The notes: a model not told the origin generated them from the letters alone. DNA of 64,000 nt from Streptomyces albipurpureus (GCF_023701525.1 NZ_JAMQAW010000009.1:40691-104690), one strand, 5' to 3'; counted from the first letter of the stretch, positions 44,058 through 53,060 are shown. Made by a program: numbers and translations.

Positions 44058-45706
44058 TGGCGCAGGTATTGGAGTTCAAGCTGCCGGATCTCGGCGAAGG
44101 ACTGACCGAAGCGGAGATCGTGCGCTGGCTGGTCTCCGTGGGCGATGTCGTGGCGATCGACCAGCCCGTTGTCGAGGTCGAGACGGCAAAGGCGATGGTG
44201 GAGGTGCCATGCCCCTACGGCGGTGTGGTGACAGCGCGCTTCGGTGAGGAGGGTTCCGAACTTCCGGTCGGGGCCCCGCTGCTGATGGTCGCCGTGGGTG
44301 CGGCGGCGCAGAGCGCGGCGGGAGCGGATGGTGACGCCGGGGGCTCTTCGGCGGCCGGTGATCAACCGTCCGCCGCTCCGGCCGGAGCGCAGGCACCAGG
44401 CTCCGCCGAGGGAACGAATCCGGCCACGGGCTCCGATGGGACCGGAACTGACGGCTCGGCATCGGCCGGTTCGACTTCCGCCGGGCGGTCGGAGGGCTCG
44501 GGGAACGTCCTGGTCGGTTATGGGACGGGTGCCCCCGCAGCACGGCGCCGTCGTATCCGTCCGACCGCCCCGGGCACCGGCGCCCATGGCCCGGACCGGT
44601 CGGTGGCACCCGCGCGGACGAACTCCACCGCCGCGCCCGCCCGCCCCGGGTCGGCCGCCGCCACCTCCGCCGGTCCTGCGGCCCCCCGTACGGCGGCCGG
44701 TCCTGCGACGGTTGGTTCCACGACCGGTTCCGCGGCAGCCTTCGCCGGCAATGGCACCGGGATTGACCTGGCCTCCAACGATCCGGCCGGACAGAACGGA
44801 CCCGTGCCGGTGATCTCTCCCCTGGTACGAAGGCTGGCCCGGGAGAACGGCTTGGACCTACGCCAGCTGCCCGGCTCGGGGCCGGACGGGCTGATCCTGC
44901 GGGCGGACGTCGAGTACGCGCTCCGGGCGGCTGGTACGTCCGTGCGCCAGGCTCCGACCCACCAAGTGCCCCAGTCCCTCCCCAACGCCGAAGCTCCCGC
45001 GCCCCCGTCCGCCCCTCGGGGCGAGCGGATACCGCTGCGGGGAATGCGGGGAGCCGTCGCCGACAAGCTCTCCCGCAGTCGGAGCGAGATCCCGGACGCG
45101 ACCTGCTGGGTGGATGCGGATGCGACGGAGTTGATGGCCGCGCGAGCCGCGATGAACGCGGCCGGTGGCTCCAAGGTCTCCCTGCTCGCGCTGCTCGCCC
45201 GGATCTGCACGGCCGCACTCGACCGCTATCCACAGCTCAACTCCACGGTGGACATGGCGGCCAGGGAGGTGGTCGTCCTCCCCGACGTGCACCTCGGGTT
45301 CGCCGCACAGACCGAGCGCGGCCTCTTTGTCCCGGTGGTTCGTGACGCGCAGTCGCGTTCGACGGAGTCGCTGTCCGCGGAGTTCGCTCGACTCACCGAA
45401 GCGGCCCGGCAGGGGACGCTCACACCCGCGGAACTGACGGGTGGGACCTTCACGCTCAACAACTACGGGGTGTTCGGCGTCGACGGCTCGACCCCGATCA
45501 TCAACCACCCGGAGGCAGCCATGCTCGGGGTCGGTCGAATCGTGGCCAAGCCATGGGTGCATCGAGGCGAGCTCGCCGTACGCCAGGTGGTTCAGCTCTC
45601 CCTCACCTTTGACCACCGGGTCTGCGACGGTGGCACCGCGGGTGGGTTCCTGCGCTATGTCGCCGACTGCGTGGAGCAGCCGGCGGTGCTGCTGCGCGGC
45701 CTCTAG
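44057..45706 (+). CDS. bkdC: Dihydrolipoamide acyltransferase E2 of the branched-chain 2-oxoacid dehydrogenase
   Basis: A 549-residue E2. One lipoyl domain (about 3-80) carries Lys45 in VETAKAMVEVP. A 170-residue Ala/Pro/Gly/Ser/Thr linker follows, then the peripheral subunit-binding domain at about 253-292 (ISPLVRRLARENGLDLRQLP). The acyltransferase core has His520 and Asp524 in FDHRVCDGG. The linker is much longer than the usual 30-60 residues, making the protein about 100 residues larger than typical. It passes the acyl group to CoA; the E3 gene is not in the window. Confidence 0.95.
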   Translation: MAQVLEFKLPDLGEGLTEAEIVRWLVSVGDVVAIDQPVVEVETAKAMVEVPCPYGGVVTARFGEEGSELPVGAPLLMVAVGAAAQSAAGADGDAGGSSAAGDQPSAAPAGAQAPGSAEGTNPATGSDGTGTDGSASAGSTSAGRSEGSGNVLVGYGTGAPAARRRRIRPTAPGTGAHGPDRSVAPARTNSTAAPARPGSAAATSAGPAAPRTAAGPATVGSTTGSAAAFAGNGTGIDLASNDPAGQNGPVPVISPLVRRLARENGLDLRQLPGSGPDGLILRADVEYALRAAGTSVRQAPTHQVPQSLPNAEAPAPPSAPRGERIPLRGMRGAVADKLSRSRSEIPDATCWVDADATELMAARAAMNAAGGSKVSLLALLARICTAALDRYPQLNSTVDMAAREVVVLPDVHLGFAAQTERGLFVPVVRDAQSRSTESLSAEFARLTEAARQGTLTPAELTGGTFTLNNYGVFGVDGSTPIINHPEAAMLGVGRIVAKPWVHRGELAVRQVVQLSLTFDHRVCDGGTAGGFLRYVADCVEQPAVLLRGL

Positions 45707-45801
45707 TCCGGATCGAGCCCAGTCCGGGTGGGGCGCGGCGCCCGGGTCCTGAAGATCGATCCGCTGCTCCTGCCATCGGGGGCGCGGACGATACTTCGGA
45801 T

Positions 45802-46905
45802 ATGACCGCGACTACGGGCAAGACCGCCTTTGACGCCATCGTGCTGGCCGGAGGCGCTGCGCAACGGCTGGGCGGGGCAGACAAGCCAGGGCTCAGTGTG
45901 GGTGGACGGACTCTGTTGGACCGGGTGCTCGCCGCCTGTCGCGACGCGCGGCGCACGGTGGTCGTCGGAGGGCGGCGAGCCACCGAGCGCCCGGTGGTCT
46001 GGGCGCAGGAGAGCCCACCCGGTGGTGGGCCGGTCGCCGCTCTGGACGCCGGACTACGGCAGCTCGCCAGGGAGCCGGGACGGTCAGCCGGGGGCATCCG
46101 GCGGACCAGCGGAGGCAATCAGGTCGACGCGGTCGGGGAAGGCGCCCATGAGGTGGCCGAGCCCGGGGTCGTCCTGGTCCTCTCCGCCGATCTGCCCTTT
46201 CTGCGAGAGCCCACCGTCCATGCGCTGATCGAGGCGCTCAGCGCCCATGGGCAGGGCCCTGAGGGCGTACTGCTCACCGATGCCACGGGCCGCGAGCAGC
46301 CGCTGGTCGCCGCCTACGCGGCCGAGCCATTGCGCCGTGAGCTGGCGCTCCTGGCCACCGAGTACGGGAGCCTCGCGGGTCTGTCGCTGCGGCTGCTGAC
46401 CCGGGAGCTCGATCTCCAGCGCATGGACGGGGAGCCAACCGCCTCGTTCGACTGCGACACCTGGGAGGACATCTCCGCCGCCAGGGCCCGTATCAGGGAG
46501 CATGGGTATGTGCTCGATGAATGGATTGCCGCGGTGAAGGATGAACTCGACATCGAACTCGATGTGGACATCTCCGGTTTGCTCGACCTCGCCCGGGACG
46601 CCGCGCATGGGGTCGCCCGCCCCGCGGCTCCGCTGACGACCTTTCTGGTGGGATACGCGGCGGCGTCGGGTGCCGGCGGTCCGCAGGCCGTAGCGGAAGC
46701 CGCGCGCAAGGCGGAGGCGCTCGCCAAACGTTGGGCCGAGGAGGCCGAGCAGGGCGCAGCGGGCTCATCGGCGAGTGCTGATCGGACCTCGGCGACCGGC
46801 GGCCCCGGGGGGCCTGTGCAGGGGGCAGGACCTGCCGGTGACTCCGCCCCGGGGACGACTACCGGTGCCGCGCAGGTCGATCCCGGAGAGGCGAGTGCCG
46901 GATGA
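45802..46905 (+). CDS. MobA-like molybdenum cofactor guanylyltransferase fused to DUF6457
   Basis: A 367-residue protein. The N-terminal nucleotidyltransferase domain (about 10-215) has VLAGGAAQRLGGADKPGLSV, GPVAALDAGL, and VVLVLSADLPFL with the metal-binding Asp; it would attach GMP to molybdopterin. Residues about 235-315 match the actinobacterial DUF6457 domain (LDEWIAAVKDELDIELDVDI, TTFLVGYAAASG), and a low-complexity tail follows. The fusion of the two is seen in streptomycetes. Its stop overlaps the moeA-like start (ATGA), supporting a cofactor role. Confidence 0.88.
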   Translation: MTATTGKTAFDAIVLAGGAAQRLGGADKPGLSVGGRTLLDRVLAACRDARRTVVVGGRRATERPVVWAQESPPGGGPVAALDAGLRQLAREPGRSAGGIRRTSGGNQVDAVGEGAHEVAEPGVVLVLSADLPFLREPTVHALIEALSAHGQGPEGVLLTDATGREQPLVAAYAAEPLRRELALLATEYGSLAGLSLRLLTRELDLQRMDGEPTASFDCDTWEDISAARARIREHGYVLDEWIAAVKDELDIELDVDISGLLDLARDAAHGVARPAAPLTTFLVGYAAASGAGGPQAVAEAARKAEALAKRWAEEAEQGAAGSSASADRTSATGGPGGPVQGAGPAGDSAPGTTTGAAQVDPGEASAG

Positions 46906-48725
46906 GCCGGCGTGACCCCAAAGCCAGGCCCGGGGGCACCAGGAGCGCCGGCCCCCCGCCAGACCGGTCGGCCCGGTCGGCCCGGTCAGCTCAGCCGGAC
47001 CAGCCGGACGAGTCAGCTCAGCCGGACCAGGGTCCCGACAGCCAGGAGCCACCTGCTCGGGCGCCCGAGAACGGCCCCGGCTCTGACGACATCGGTTCTG
47101 TAGACATCGGCTCTGACGAAGCCGGCTCCGCTGGTCCGGCCGGACCCGGCTCTGGTGATGGCTCCGGGTCTCGTGACCCCGGCGCTGAGAGTCCCGGCGC
47201 TGGTGATGCGGGTGTTGTCGGGGTCGGTGTCACCAAGAACCCTGGGGGGAGCATGGCCACGGGCGGCAGGGCCGATGCGCACGACACCGTGGGGGACACG
47301 GCCAGCGAGGGTGATGCCGATGGTTTCGCGGAGGCGCTTGCCCTGGTGGGCCGAGAGCGCCCGTCGGGGACCGCAGGCGGTAGCGTCCCGGCCCGCGACG
47401 GCGCCCGAACCGGCGGCAACACTCCGTCCCGGGACGGAGCCAGGACCCAGGACGGGAGTCCTGGCCGGATGGGACAGCCGACCAGCCCCGGTAAGGGCCA
47501 TCTGCTGCCCTGGCCCGATGCGCGGGCGCTTGCGGTACGAGCTGGCCGAGCCCATGAACCTCTGTCTCGGAGTGTGCCGCTGGAGCACTCCCTCGGTCAG
47601 CTGCTCGCCGGCCCGCTGGTCGCGCTCTGCGATCTACCCCCCTTCGACACCTCCGCCATGGACGGCTGGGCCGTCGCCGGTCCCGGGCCCTGGACCATCT
47701 CCTCAGCTGGTTCGGTGCTTGCCGGGCACGCTCCCAGCGTGCCCTTGAAGGACGGCTCAGCGGTACGGATCGCCACGGGCGCCCGCATCCCGCCCGAGGC
47801 CACAGCTGTTCTCCGTAGCGAACAGGCCCGCACCGATCCGGATCACCGTCTGCTCTTCGCCCATCGGCCCACCAATCCCGGGCAGGACATCAGACCGCAG
47901 GGGCAGGAGTGTCGCTCAGGCGATCGCCTGCTGCCCGCTTCCTCCGTGATCACCCCTGCCGTGTTGGGGATGGCGGCTGCCGCCGGCTATGACGAACTGT
48001 CCATCGTCGTCCGTCCACGGGCTGAGGTGCTGATCCTCGGGGACGAGCTGCTCACCAAGGGGCTGCCGCACGATGGCCTCATCCGAGACGCTCTGGGACC
48101 GTTGATGGGCCCCTGGCTGACCGCCCTTGGTGCTGATGTGACCGCCACCCGATTGCTCGGCGATGACGCCGACGCGCTTCACCAGGCCATCACCACGTCT
48201 GATGCGGATCTCCTCCTCACCACCGGTGGCACCGCTGCGGGACCCGTCGACCATGTCCACTCCGTACTCCGCAAGGCCGGCGCGGAACTGCTGGTCGACT
48301 CGGTCGCCGTACGGCCGGGGCATCCCATGCTGCTTGCGGCGCTGGACATCCAGGGGAGTGGGGGAGCGCGCTATGTGGTGGGCCTGCCCGGGAATCCCCT
48401 TGCCGCTGTGTCAGGCCTACTGACACTCGCCCTACCGCTGTTGCGTGGGCTCAACGGGCTCTCCCCCCAGGAGCCCTACCGTGCTCCGCTACGGGACGCG
48501 GTGCCCGGCCACCCGGATGACACTCGTCTGGTCCCCGCGATTCATCGTGAGGGGCGGCTTGTGCCACTGCGTTTCGGTGGGCCGGCCATGCTGCGGGGTA
48601 TCGCCGCCGCTGATGGGCTGGTGGTGGTGGAGCCGGGAGGCGCCCGTCCAGGGGATGTAGTGGAGTTGCTGGATCTGCCATGGGCCTTCGGGGCGCAGAC
48701 TGCCTCCCCCCGGCGTTTCACGTGA
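46902..48725 (+). CDS. moeA: Molybdopterin molybdenumtransferase MoeA with long N-terminal extension
   Basis: A 607-residue protein. Residues 1 to about 200 are a Gly/Pro/Ser/Asp-rich low-complexity region absent from typical MoeA of about 400 residues. The core has LCDLPPFDTSAMDGWAVA, VRIATGARIPPEA, the MoCF-binding motif LLLTTGGTAAGPVDHVHS and VGLPGNPLAAVSGLL. It inserts molybdate into molybdopterin. The last codons overlap a parS site, so the chromosome-segregation signal is partly coding. The start is set by ATGA coupling with mobA; a shorter start inside the extension cannot be excluded. Confidence 0.88.
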   Translation: MSRRDPKARPGGTRSAGPPPDRSARSARSAQPDQPDESAQPDQGPDSQEPPARAPENGPGSDDIGSVDIGSDEAGSAGPAGPGSGDGSGSRDPGAESPGAGDAGVVGVGVTKNPGGSMATGGRADAHDTVGDTASEGDADGFAEALALVGRERPSGTAGGSVPARDGARTGGNTPSRDGARTQDGSPGRMGQPTSPGKGHLLPWPDARALAVRAGRAHEPLSRSVPLEHSLGQLLAGPLVALCDLPPFDTSAMDGWAVAGPGPWTISSAGSVLAGHAPSVPLKDGSAVRIATGARIPPEATAVLRSEQARTDPDHRLLFAHRPTNPGQDIRPQGQECRSGDRLLPASSVITPAVLGMAAAAGYDELSIVVRPRAEVLILGDELLTKGLPHDGLIRDALGPLMGPWLTALGADVTATRLLGDDADALHQAITTSDADLLLTTGGTAAGPVDHVHSVLRKAGAELLVDSVAVRPGHPMLLAALDIQGSGGARYVVGLPGNPLAAVSGLLTLALPLLRGLNGLSPQEPYRAPLRDAVPGHPDDTRLVPAIHREGRLVPLRFGGPAMLRGIAAADGLVVVEPGGARPGDVVELLDLPWAFGAQTASPRRFT

Positions 48726-48728
48726 AAC
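48715..48728. promoter_or_regulatory. parS centromere site overlapping the moeA stop
   Basis: A second perfect GTTTCACGTGAAAC. The TGA stop of moeA is inside the palindrome. Same core as the site at 24651, 24 kb away. Confidence 0.93.
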
Positions 48729-48830
48729 ATGGCGGATGGGCCCCTCAGCCCTTGACCCGCACCCACGCCGTCCGGCCCGGACTCGGCCCAGAGTCGCCCA
48801 TACACCGCTGATCAATCGTCATATCGCGGA

Positions 48831-49937
48831 TCAGAAGTCGGATTGCTCCCGGCTAATGGTGATCAGCCGATCGCCGAACTGAAGCTGCGCGCACTCCGGG
48901 TCGGTGTAGTCCAGCATCTTCTTCCTTCGAACAACGGCCACCACCAGATCCACGCACTCACGAGGTGATCGGCCGACCTCGTCCCTGCTGACGGAGCGTT
49001 CTGTGAGGTTGAGCCCGCTCCCCCGGGTCATGAGATCCTCCAACGTATCGGCCACATGAGGGCTTGCCATCGAGACCCCCAGCAGCCTTCCCGCAGAGCT
49101 GGAGCTGGTGACCACGGTGTCGGCGCCACTCTGCTTCAACAGCGGTACGTTCTCGTCCTCGCGGACCGCGACCACGATGGCGGCTCGCCTGTTGAGCTGG
49201 CGAGCGGTGAGGGTGACCAAGGTCGCGGTGTCATCGCGTTGCGGAGCGATGATCACCCGGGCGGCTGTCTGCAGTTCGGCCTTGAGCAGCGTCTTTGAAC
49301 GTGTGGCGTCCCCCAGAACTGCCACCAGACCATCCGCGCTCGCTGCGTCCACGGCCTTCTGCTGTGGATCGACTACGACGATCTTCTCCTTGGGGATGCC
49401 CTGGCCCTGAAGGGTTTCGATCGCGTGTCGGCCCTTGGTGCCATAGCCGACGACGATGACATGGTTGCGCATCCGGGAGCGCCAGCGGTGTACGCGTACC
49501 TGCTGGCGGGTGCGCTCGGTGAGCACTTCCAGTGTGGTTCCCACGAGGATGATCAGGAACAGCACTCGCAGCGGGGTGATGATGAAGATGTTGGTCAGCC
49601 GCGCTCCATCGCTGACCGGAGCGATATCGCCGTAGCCGGTCGTGGAGAGGGTGACGGTGGTGTAGTACGCCGCGTCCAGGAAGTCGACCTTCCCATCGGC
49701 GTTGTCCGTATAGCCGGAGCGGTCGAACCATACGAGCAGGGTGGTGACCGCCAGCACCAGCATGGCCATCGCCAGCCGCCGCAGCACCTGCTGGAGAGGC
49801 GGGACCGTGGCCTGGGTAGGCATGGTGATGGAGCGTCCCGCTTCATCATCGTCCCGGGCCTCCGTGCGCGAGCGGTACCAGAGGGAACGCAGGATCGAAA
49901 GTCTTCGTACCTTAGCCGGCGGTTTCTCGGCCTTCAT
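48831..49937 (-). CDS. Two-TM potassium channel with RCK domain
   Basis: A 368-residue K+ channel: cytoplasmic N-terminus, TM1 about 51-71, pore helix and selectivity filter TTGYGD (99-104), TM2 about 113-137, then an RCK/TrkA-N domain from about 158 (HVIVVGYGTKGRHAIETL) with a TrkA-C-like tail. The fold matches MthK/Kch-type channels gated by the RCK ring. ATG 49937 is chosen because GAGGGG lies eight bases upstream; upstream in-frame sequence is a low-complexity shadow of the repeat region. Divergent from a soluble RCK paralogue. Confidence 0.93.
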   Translation of the reverse strand: MKAEKPPAKVRRLSILRSLWYRSRTEARDDDEAGRSITMPTQATVPPLQQVLRRLAMAMLVLAVTTLLVWFDRSGYTDNADGKVDFLDAAYYTTVTLSTTGYGDIAPVSDGARLTNIFIITPLRVLFLIILVGTTLEVLTERTRQQVRVHRWRSRMRNHVIVVGYGTKGRHAIETLQGQGIPKEKIVVVDPQQKAVDAASADGLVAVLGDATRSKTLLKAELQTAARVIIAPQRDDTATLVTLTARQLNRRAAIVVAVREDENVPLLKQSGADTVVTSSSSAGRLLGVSMASPHVADTLEDLMTRGSGLNLTERSVSRDEVGRSPRECVDLVVAVVRRKKMLDYTDPECAQLQFGDRLITISREQSDF

Positions 49938-50508
49938 GGTTTTCCCCTCTGGCGGTGGTCCGGTCGATCGCTCCCGGGTGACCATGGTCCCCGATCTTGC
50001 CGGGCAGCGCGGTAACTCCTGCCACCGCGCCGGGGTGCGAGACGAGCCACCACGCTGACCGCATTCCTCACGTTCCCCCAAGCGGGTCGGAAGATCGGTC
50101 AGGCCATGCTCATTCTCAGCCCCGATGACCGCCCGGATGACCGCGTGGATCGCCGCCCCCATGACCGCCGCCCGGATCAGAGCCTGGATCACCGCCCGGA
50201 TGACCGCGTGGATCGCCGCCCTCGTACCCGTAGCCGCCGCCCGGATCAGAGCCTGGATCACTGTCCCGATCACCATCCGGACAAAGACAGGAGACACACG
50301 GGTGGCCCCGCACCACACCCGCTCGGGCCCGCGGCCAGCCAAAAGGCAGGGCTGAGCCGAGCGGATCTGTTCTCGTTGGCTTCGCCACTCGGGGCAAGGG
50401 CCCTGAACGCGGCCCCGGCCACTGTGTTGGCGGTAGCGTCGGAGCACCGGACCCCGTGGAGTCGGGCCATCGCCAGCCAGGCGTGACCACCGGGCTGGGT
50501 ACGGGGTC
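49938..50508. other. Divergent intergenic region with long direct repeats
   Basis: Contains the repeats annotated at 50130-50261, and open frames caused by them with no codon bias. It should hold promoters for the channel and the RCK-only gene. Confidence 0.6.
50130..50261. repeat. Composite direct repeat, period about 63-68 bp
   Basis: A 29-bp unit (CGCCCGGATGACCGCGTGGA...) occurs at 50130-50158 and 50193-50221. A 26-bp unit (GCCGCCCGGATCAGAGCCTG...) occurs at about 50168-50193 and 50236-50261. Together they look like one duplicated block with divergent spacer. Confidence 0.8.
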
Positions 50509-51192
50509 ATGACGCATAGCCGTTGGAGGCTTCGCTTGCGAGAGCACACCGTCATCGTTGGATTCGGCACCAAGGGCCGCTCCGCGATTCTGACGTTGAC
50601 CGCCACGGGGTTGGAGAAGGATCAGATCATCGTCATCGATCCCAGCACCAAGGTGATCGAGTCCGCCGCCGCCGAGGGCTTCGCGGGGGTGGTCGGCGAC
50701 GCCACACGCAGCGATGTCCTCCTCCGCGCCGAGGTACAGCGAGCGGGTCGGATCATCATCGCCACCCAGCGCGATGACACCGCGGTACTGGTCGCGCTCA
50801 CCGCACGACAGCTGAACCGTGAGGCGAAGATCGTTGCCGCGGTTCGGGAGGAGGAGAACGCCCCACTGCTGCGGCAGTCGGGCGCCGACGCGGTCATCAC
50901 CAGCGCCAGCGCGGCGGGACGGCTGCTGGGGCTCTCGGTGCTCAGCCCGAGCGCGGGCGCGGTGATGGAAGACCTGATCCAGCAGGGAAGCGGGCTCGAC
51001 CTCGTCGAACGGCCGGTGATAAAGGCCGAAGTGGGGTTGAGCGTGCGGGAGACCAATGACCTTGTTGTCAGTGTGCTGCGCGGACACCGGCTGATCGGCT
51101 ACGACGACCCCTCCGCGAGCCCACTCCAGCTGACGGACCGCCTGATCACGATCGTGCGCGCCAAGGATCCGCTACCCGGCCGAAAGGAGTAG
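50509..51192 (+). CDS. RCK/TrkA-N domain protein, pore-less paralogue of the K+ channel
   Basis: A 227-residue soluble protein. From residue 3 it aligns with the RCK part of the divergent channel: HSRWRLRLREHTVIVGFGTK against HRWRSRMRNHVIVVGYGTK, then GDATRSDVLL, QRDDTAVLVALTARQLNRE and the TrkA-C-like end LQLTDRLITIV. I estimate about 60% identity by eye. NAD-binding GxGxxG-like GFGTKG is intact. No membrane segment precedes it. It could co-assemble with the channel as a regulatory subunit or be a truncated duplicate. Confidence 0.88.
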   Translation: MTHSRWRLRLREHTVIVGFGTKGRSAILTLTATGLEKDQIIVIDPSTKVIESAAAEGFAGVVGDATRSDVLLRAEVQRAGRIIIATQRDDTAVLVALTARQLNREAKIVAAVREEENAPLLRQSGADAVITSASAAGRLLGLSVLSPSAGAVMEDLIQQGSGLDLVERPVIKAEVGLSVRETNDLVVSVLRGHRLIGYDDPSASPLQLTDRLITIVRAKDPLPGRKE

Positions 51193-51319
51193 CCGTTTCG
51201 TCCGAGGGCCTGGCCGGCGAGTCGCTCGTACCAACTGCCGCGGCTGGACGGATGGCAGCTCCGGCGATGCGCTGTGGGCCCTGCGGTAGTGGACATCGGA
51301 CGGGAGTACCCTCGCGGCC

Positions 51320-52300
51320 ATGTATGCGATCACGATTCCCCAACCCGGTGGACCCGAAGCGCTGGTATGGGCGGAAGTGCCCGATCCAGAGCCCGGCGAG
51401 GGGGAAGTCCTCGTTGAGGTCGTCGCGAGCGCGGTCAACCGTGCCGATCTGCTCCAGCGGCAGGGCTTCTACGATCCACCGCCGGGTGCCTCCCCCTACC
51501 CCGGCCTGGAGTGTTCCGGGCGGATCGTTGAGCTGGGCCCCGGGGTCTCGGGGTGGGCCGTCGGTGATGAGGTGTGCGCGCTGCTCGCCGGTGGGGGCTA
51601 TGCGCAGAAGGCCGTCGTGCCGGCCGGGCAGTTGCTGCCGGTGCCGCAGGGCGTGGACCTGATCACCGCGGCGGCACTGCCGGAGGTGACCGCGACCGTA
51701 TGGTCCAACGTCTTTATGATCGCCCACCTGCGGCCGGGGGAGACGGTCCTGATCCATGGTGGCGCAAGTGGCATCGGCACCATGGCCATCCAGCTCGCCA
51801 AGGCGGTGGGCGCCAAGGTGGCCGTGACCGCGGGCGGGCCGGAGAAGCTGGCCCGCTGTGCCGAACTGGGTGCGGACATACTGATCGACTACCGCCAACA
51901 GGACTTCGTCGATGAGTTGCGCAAGGCCACGGCCGGAGCTGGAGCTGATGTCATCCTCGACATCATCGGCGCCAAGTACCTGGACCGGAATGTGCGCGCG
52001 CTGGCGGTCAATGGGCGGCTCGCCGTGATCGGCCTCCAGGGCGGGGTCAAGGGTGAACTGAACCTCGCGACGCTCCTCGGTAAGCGCGCCGCCGTCACGG
52101 CGACTTCGCTACGTGCCCGTCCGCTGGGCGAGAAGGCAGCCATCGTCGCCGCGGTACGCGAACACGTCTGGCCGCTGATCGAAGCGGGCCGCGTCTCAGC
52201 GGTCGTGGACCGTCGGCTGCCGCTGGCGGACGCCGCCGAGGGGCACCGGCTCCTGGAGCTGAGCGGGCATGTGGGAAAGGTGCTGCTACTCACGGAGTGA
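51320..52300 (+). CDS. NAD(P)H quinone oxidoreductase, PIG3/zinc-free MDR family
   Basis: A 326-residue medium-chain dehydrogenase/reductase. It starts MYAITIPQPGGPEALVWAEV and carries EVVASAVNRADLLQRQGFYDPPPGAS, a signature of the TP53I3/PIG3-like branch, and the NADPH-binding VLIHGGASGIGTMAIQLAK. There are no structural or catalytic zinc cysteines. Full length. It is followed by a dense heptamer array. Confidence 0.94.
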   Translation: MYAITIPQPGGPEALVWAEVPDPEPGEGEVLVEVVASAVNRADLLQRQGFYDPPPGASPYPGLECSGRIVELGPGVSGWAVGDEVCALLAGGGYAQKAVVPAGQLLPVPQGVDLITAAALPEVTATVWSNVFMIAHLRPGETVLIHGGASGIGTMAIQLAKAVGAKVAVTAGGPEKLARCAELGADILIDYRQQDFVDELRKATAGAGADVILDIIGAKYLDRNVRALAVNGRLAVIGLQGGVKGELNLATLLGKRAAVTATSLRARPLGEKAAIVAAVREHVWPLIEAGRVSAVVDRRLPLADAAEGHRLLELSGHVGKVLLLTE

Positions 52301-52334
52301 GGGCGTAACGCCCGCCCCGGCCCTCGCGTTACCT

Positions 52335-52467
52335 GCCGGGAGCCGGGAGCCGGGAGCCGGGAGCCGGGAGCCGGGAGCCGGGAGCCGGGAGCCGGGAGCC
52401 GGGAGCCGGGAGCCGGGAGCCGGGAGCCGGGAGCCGGGAGCCGGGAGCCGGGAGCCGGGAGCCGGGA
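52335..52467. repeat. Heptamer tandem array, 19 perfect copies
   Basis: GCCGGGA is repeated exactly 19 times (133 bp) without mismatch, beginning 35 bp after the oxidoreductase stop. On the plus strand this is GGG every seven bases (G3N4 pattern), which fits the standard G-quadruplex rule many times over. The period is not a multiple of three and neither flanking gene extends into it. Confidence 0.97.
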
Positions 52468-52496
52468 GTGCCGAACAGGCCCTGCTCAGGGACCGC

Positions 52497-53060
52497 TTAG
52501 CCCTCGTCCGCCGTGAACGTCACCTCTGCCGTACCGACGGTCTTCGCACGGCGGCCAGGTGCGCGCTGCCCCTGCCAGTAGAGGTTGGTGTGCGCGATCA
52601 CCAGGTTCGGGGCTGGCGCGCCGTACTCAGTGAGGTCCTGTGTCGTATGTGCGTCGCCCACCAGTGTCACGTCGTACCCGCGGACGAAGGCCCCATGAAG
52701 AGTCGAGCGGACACAGAAGTCGGTCTGGGCACCCGTCACAACAAGTCGGCCCACGCCACGTCCGGCGAGCAGCGCCTCCAACGAAGTCTCCTCGAACGAG
52801 TCGCCGTAGGTCTTGTGCACCAGCGGCTCCGGATCGTGGCGAGCGAGCTCCGACACGTACTGCCAGGCCTCGCTGTCGCGTTCGAGATCGTCGTCGGAAT
52901 GCTGCACCCAGATCACGGGCACGTCCTCGGCGCGGGCCTTGCCCACCAGGGTGTTGATGTTCGCGATCACGCCGTCACGGTCATGGGCGCCCGCCACCAC
53001 GTCATTCTGGACGTCGATGACGAGCAGCGCGGTGTTCGGCCGATCGGGCATGGTCGTCAA
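52497..53060 (-). CDS. Isochorismatase-like cysteine hydrolase
   Basis: A 187-residue hydrolase with the conserved triad of the family: Asp16 (LLVIDVQND), Lys83 (VHKTYGDSF) and Cys116 (TGAQTDFCVRSTL), typical of nicotinamidase/isochorismatase-like amidases. The substrate cannot be assigned. TTG at 53060 lies seven bases from AGGAG; ATG three codons later is the alternative but is too far from the site. Confidence 0.92.
   Translation of the reverse strand: MTTMPDRPNTALLVIDVQNDVVAGAHDRDGVIANINTLVGKARAEDVPVIWVQHSDDDLERDSEAWQYVSELARHDPEPLVHKTYGDSFEETSLEALLAGRGVGRLVVTGAQTDFCVRSTLHGAFVRGYDVTLVGDAHTTQDLTEYGAPAPNLVIAHTNLYWQGQRAPGRRAKTVGTAEVTFTADEG

Noticed and set aside
52335..52467. Coding extension (REPGAGS)n through the heptamer array
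   Set aside because: The frame starts only inside the oxidoreductase stop region and continues antisense to the hydrolase; no codon bias.
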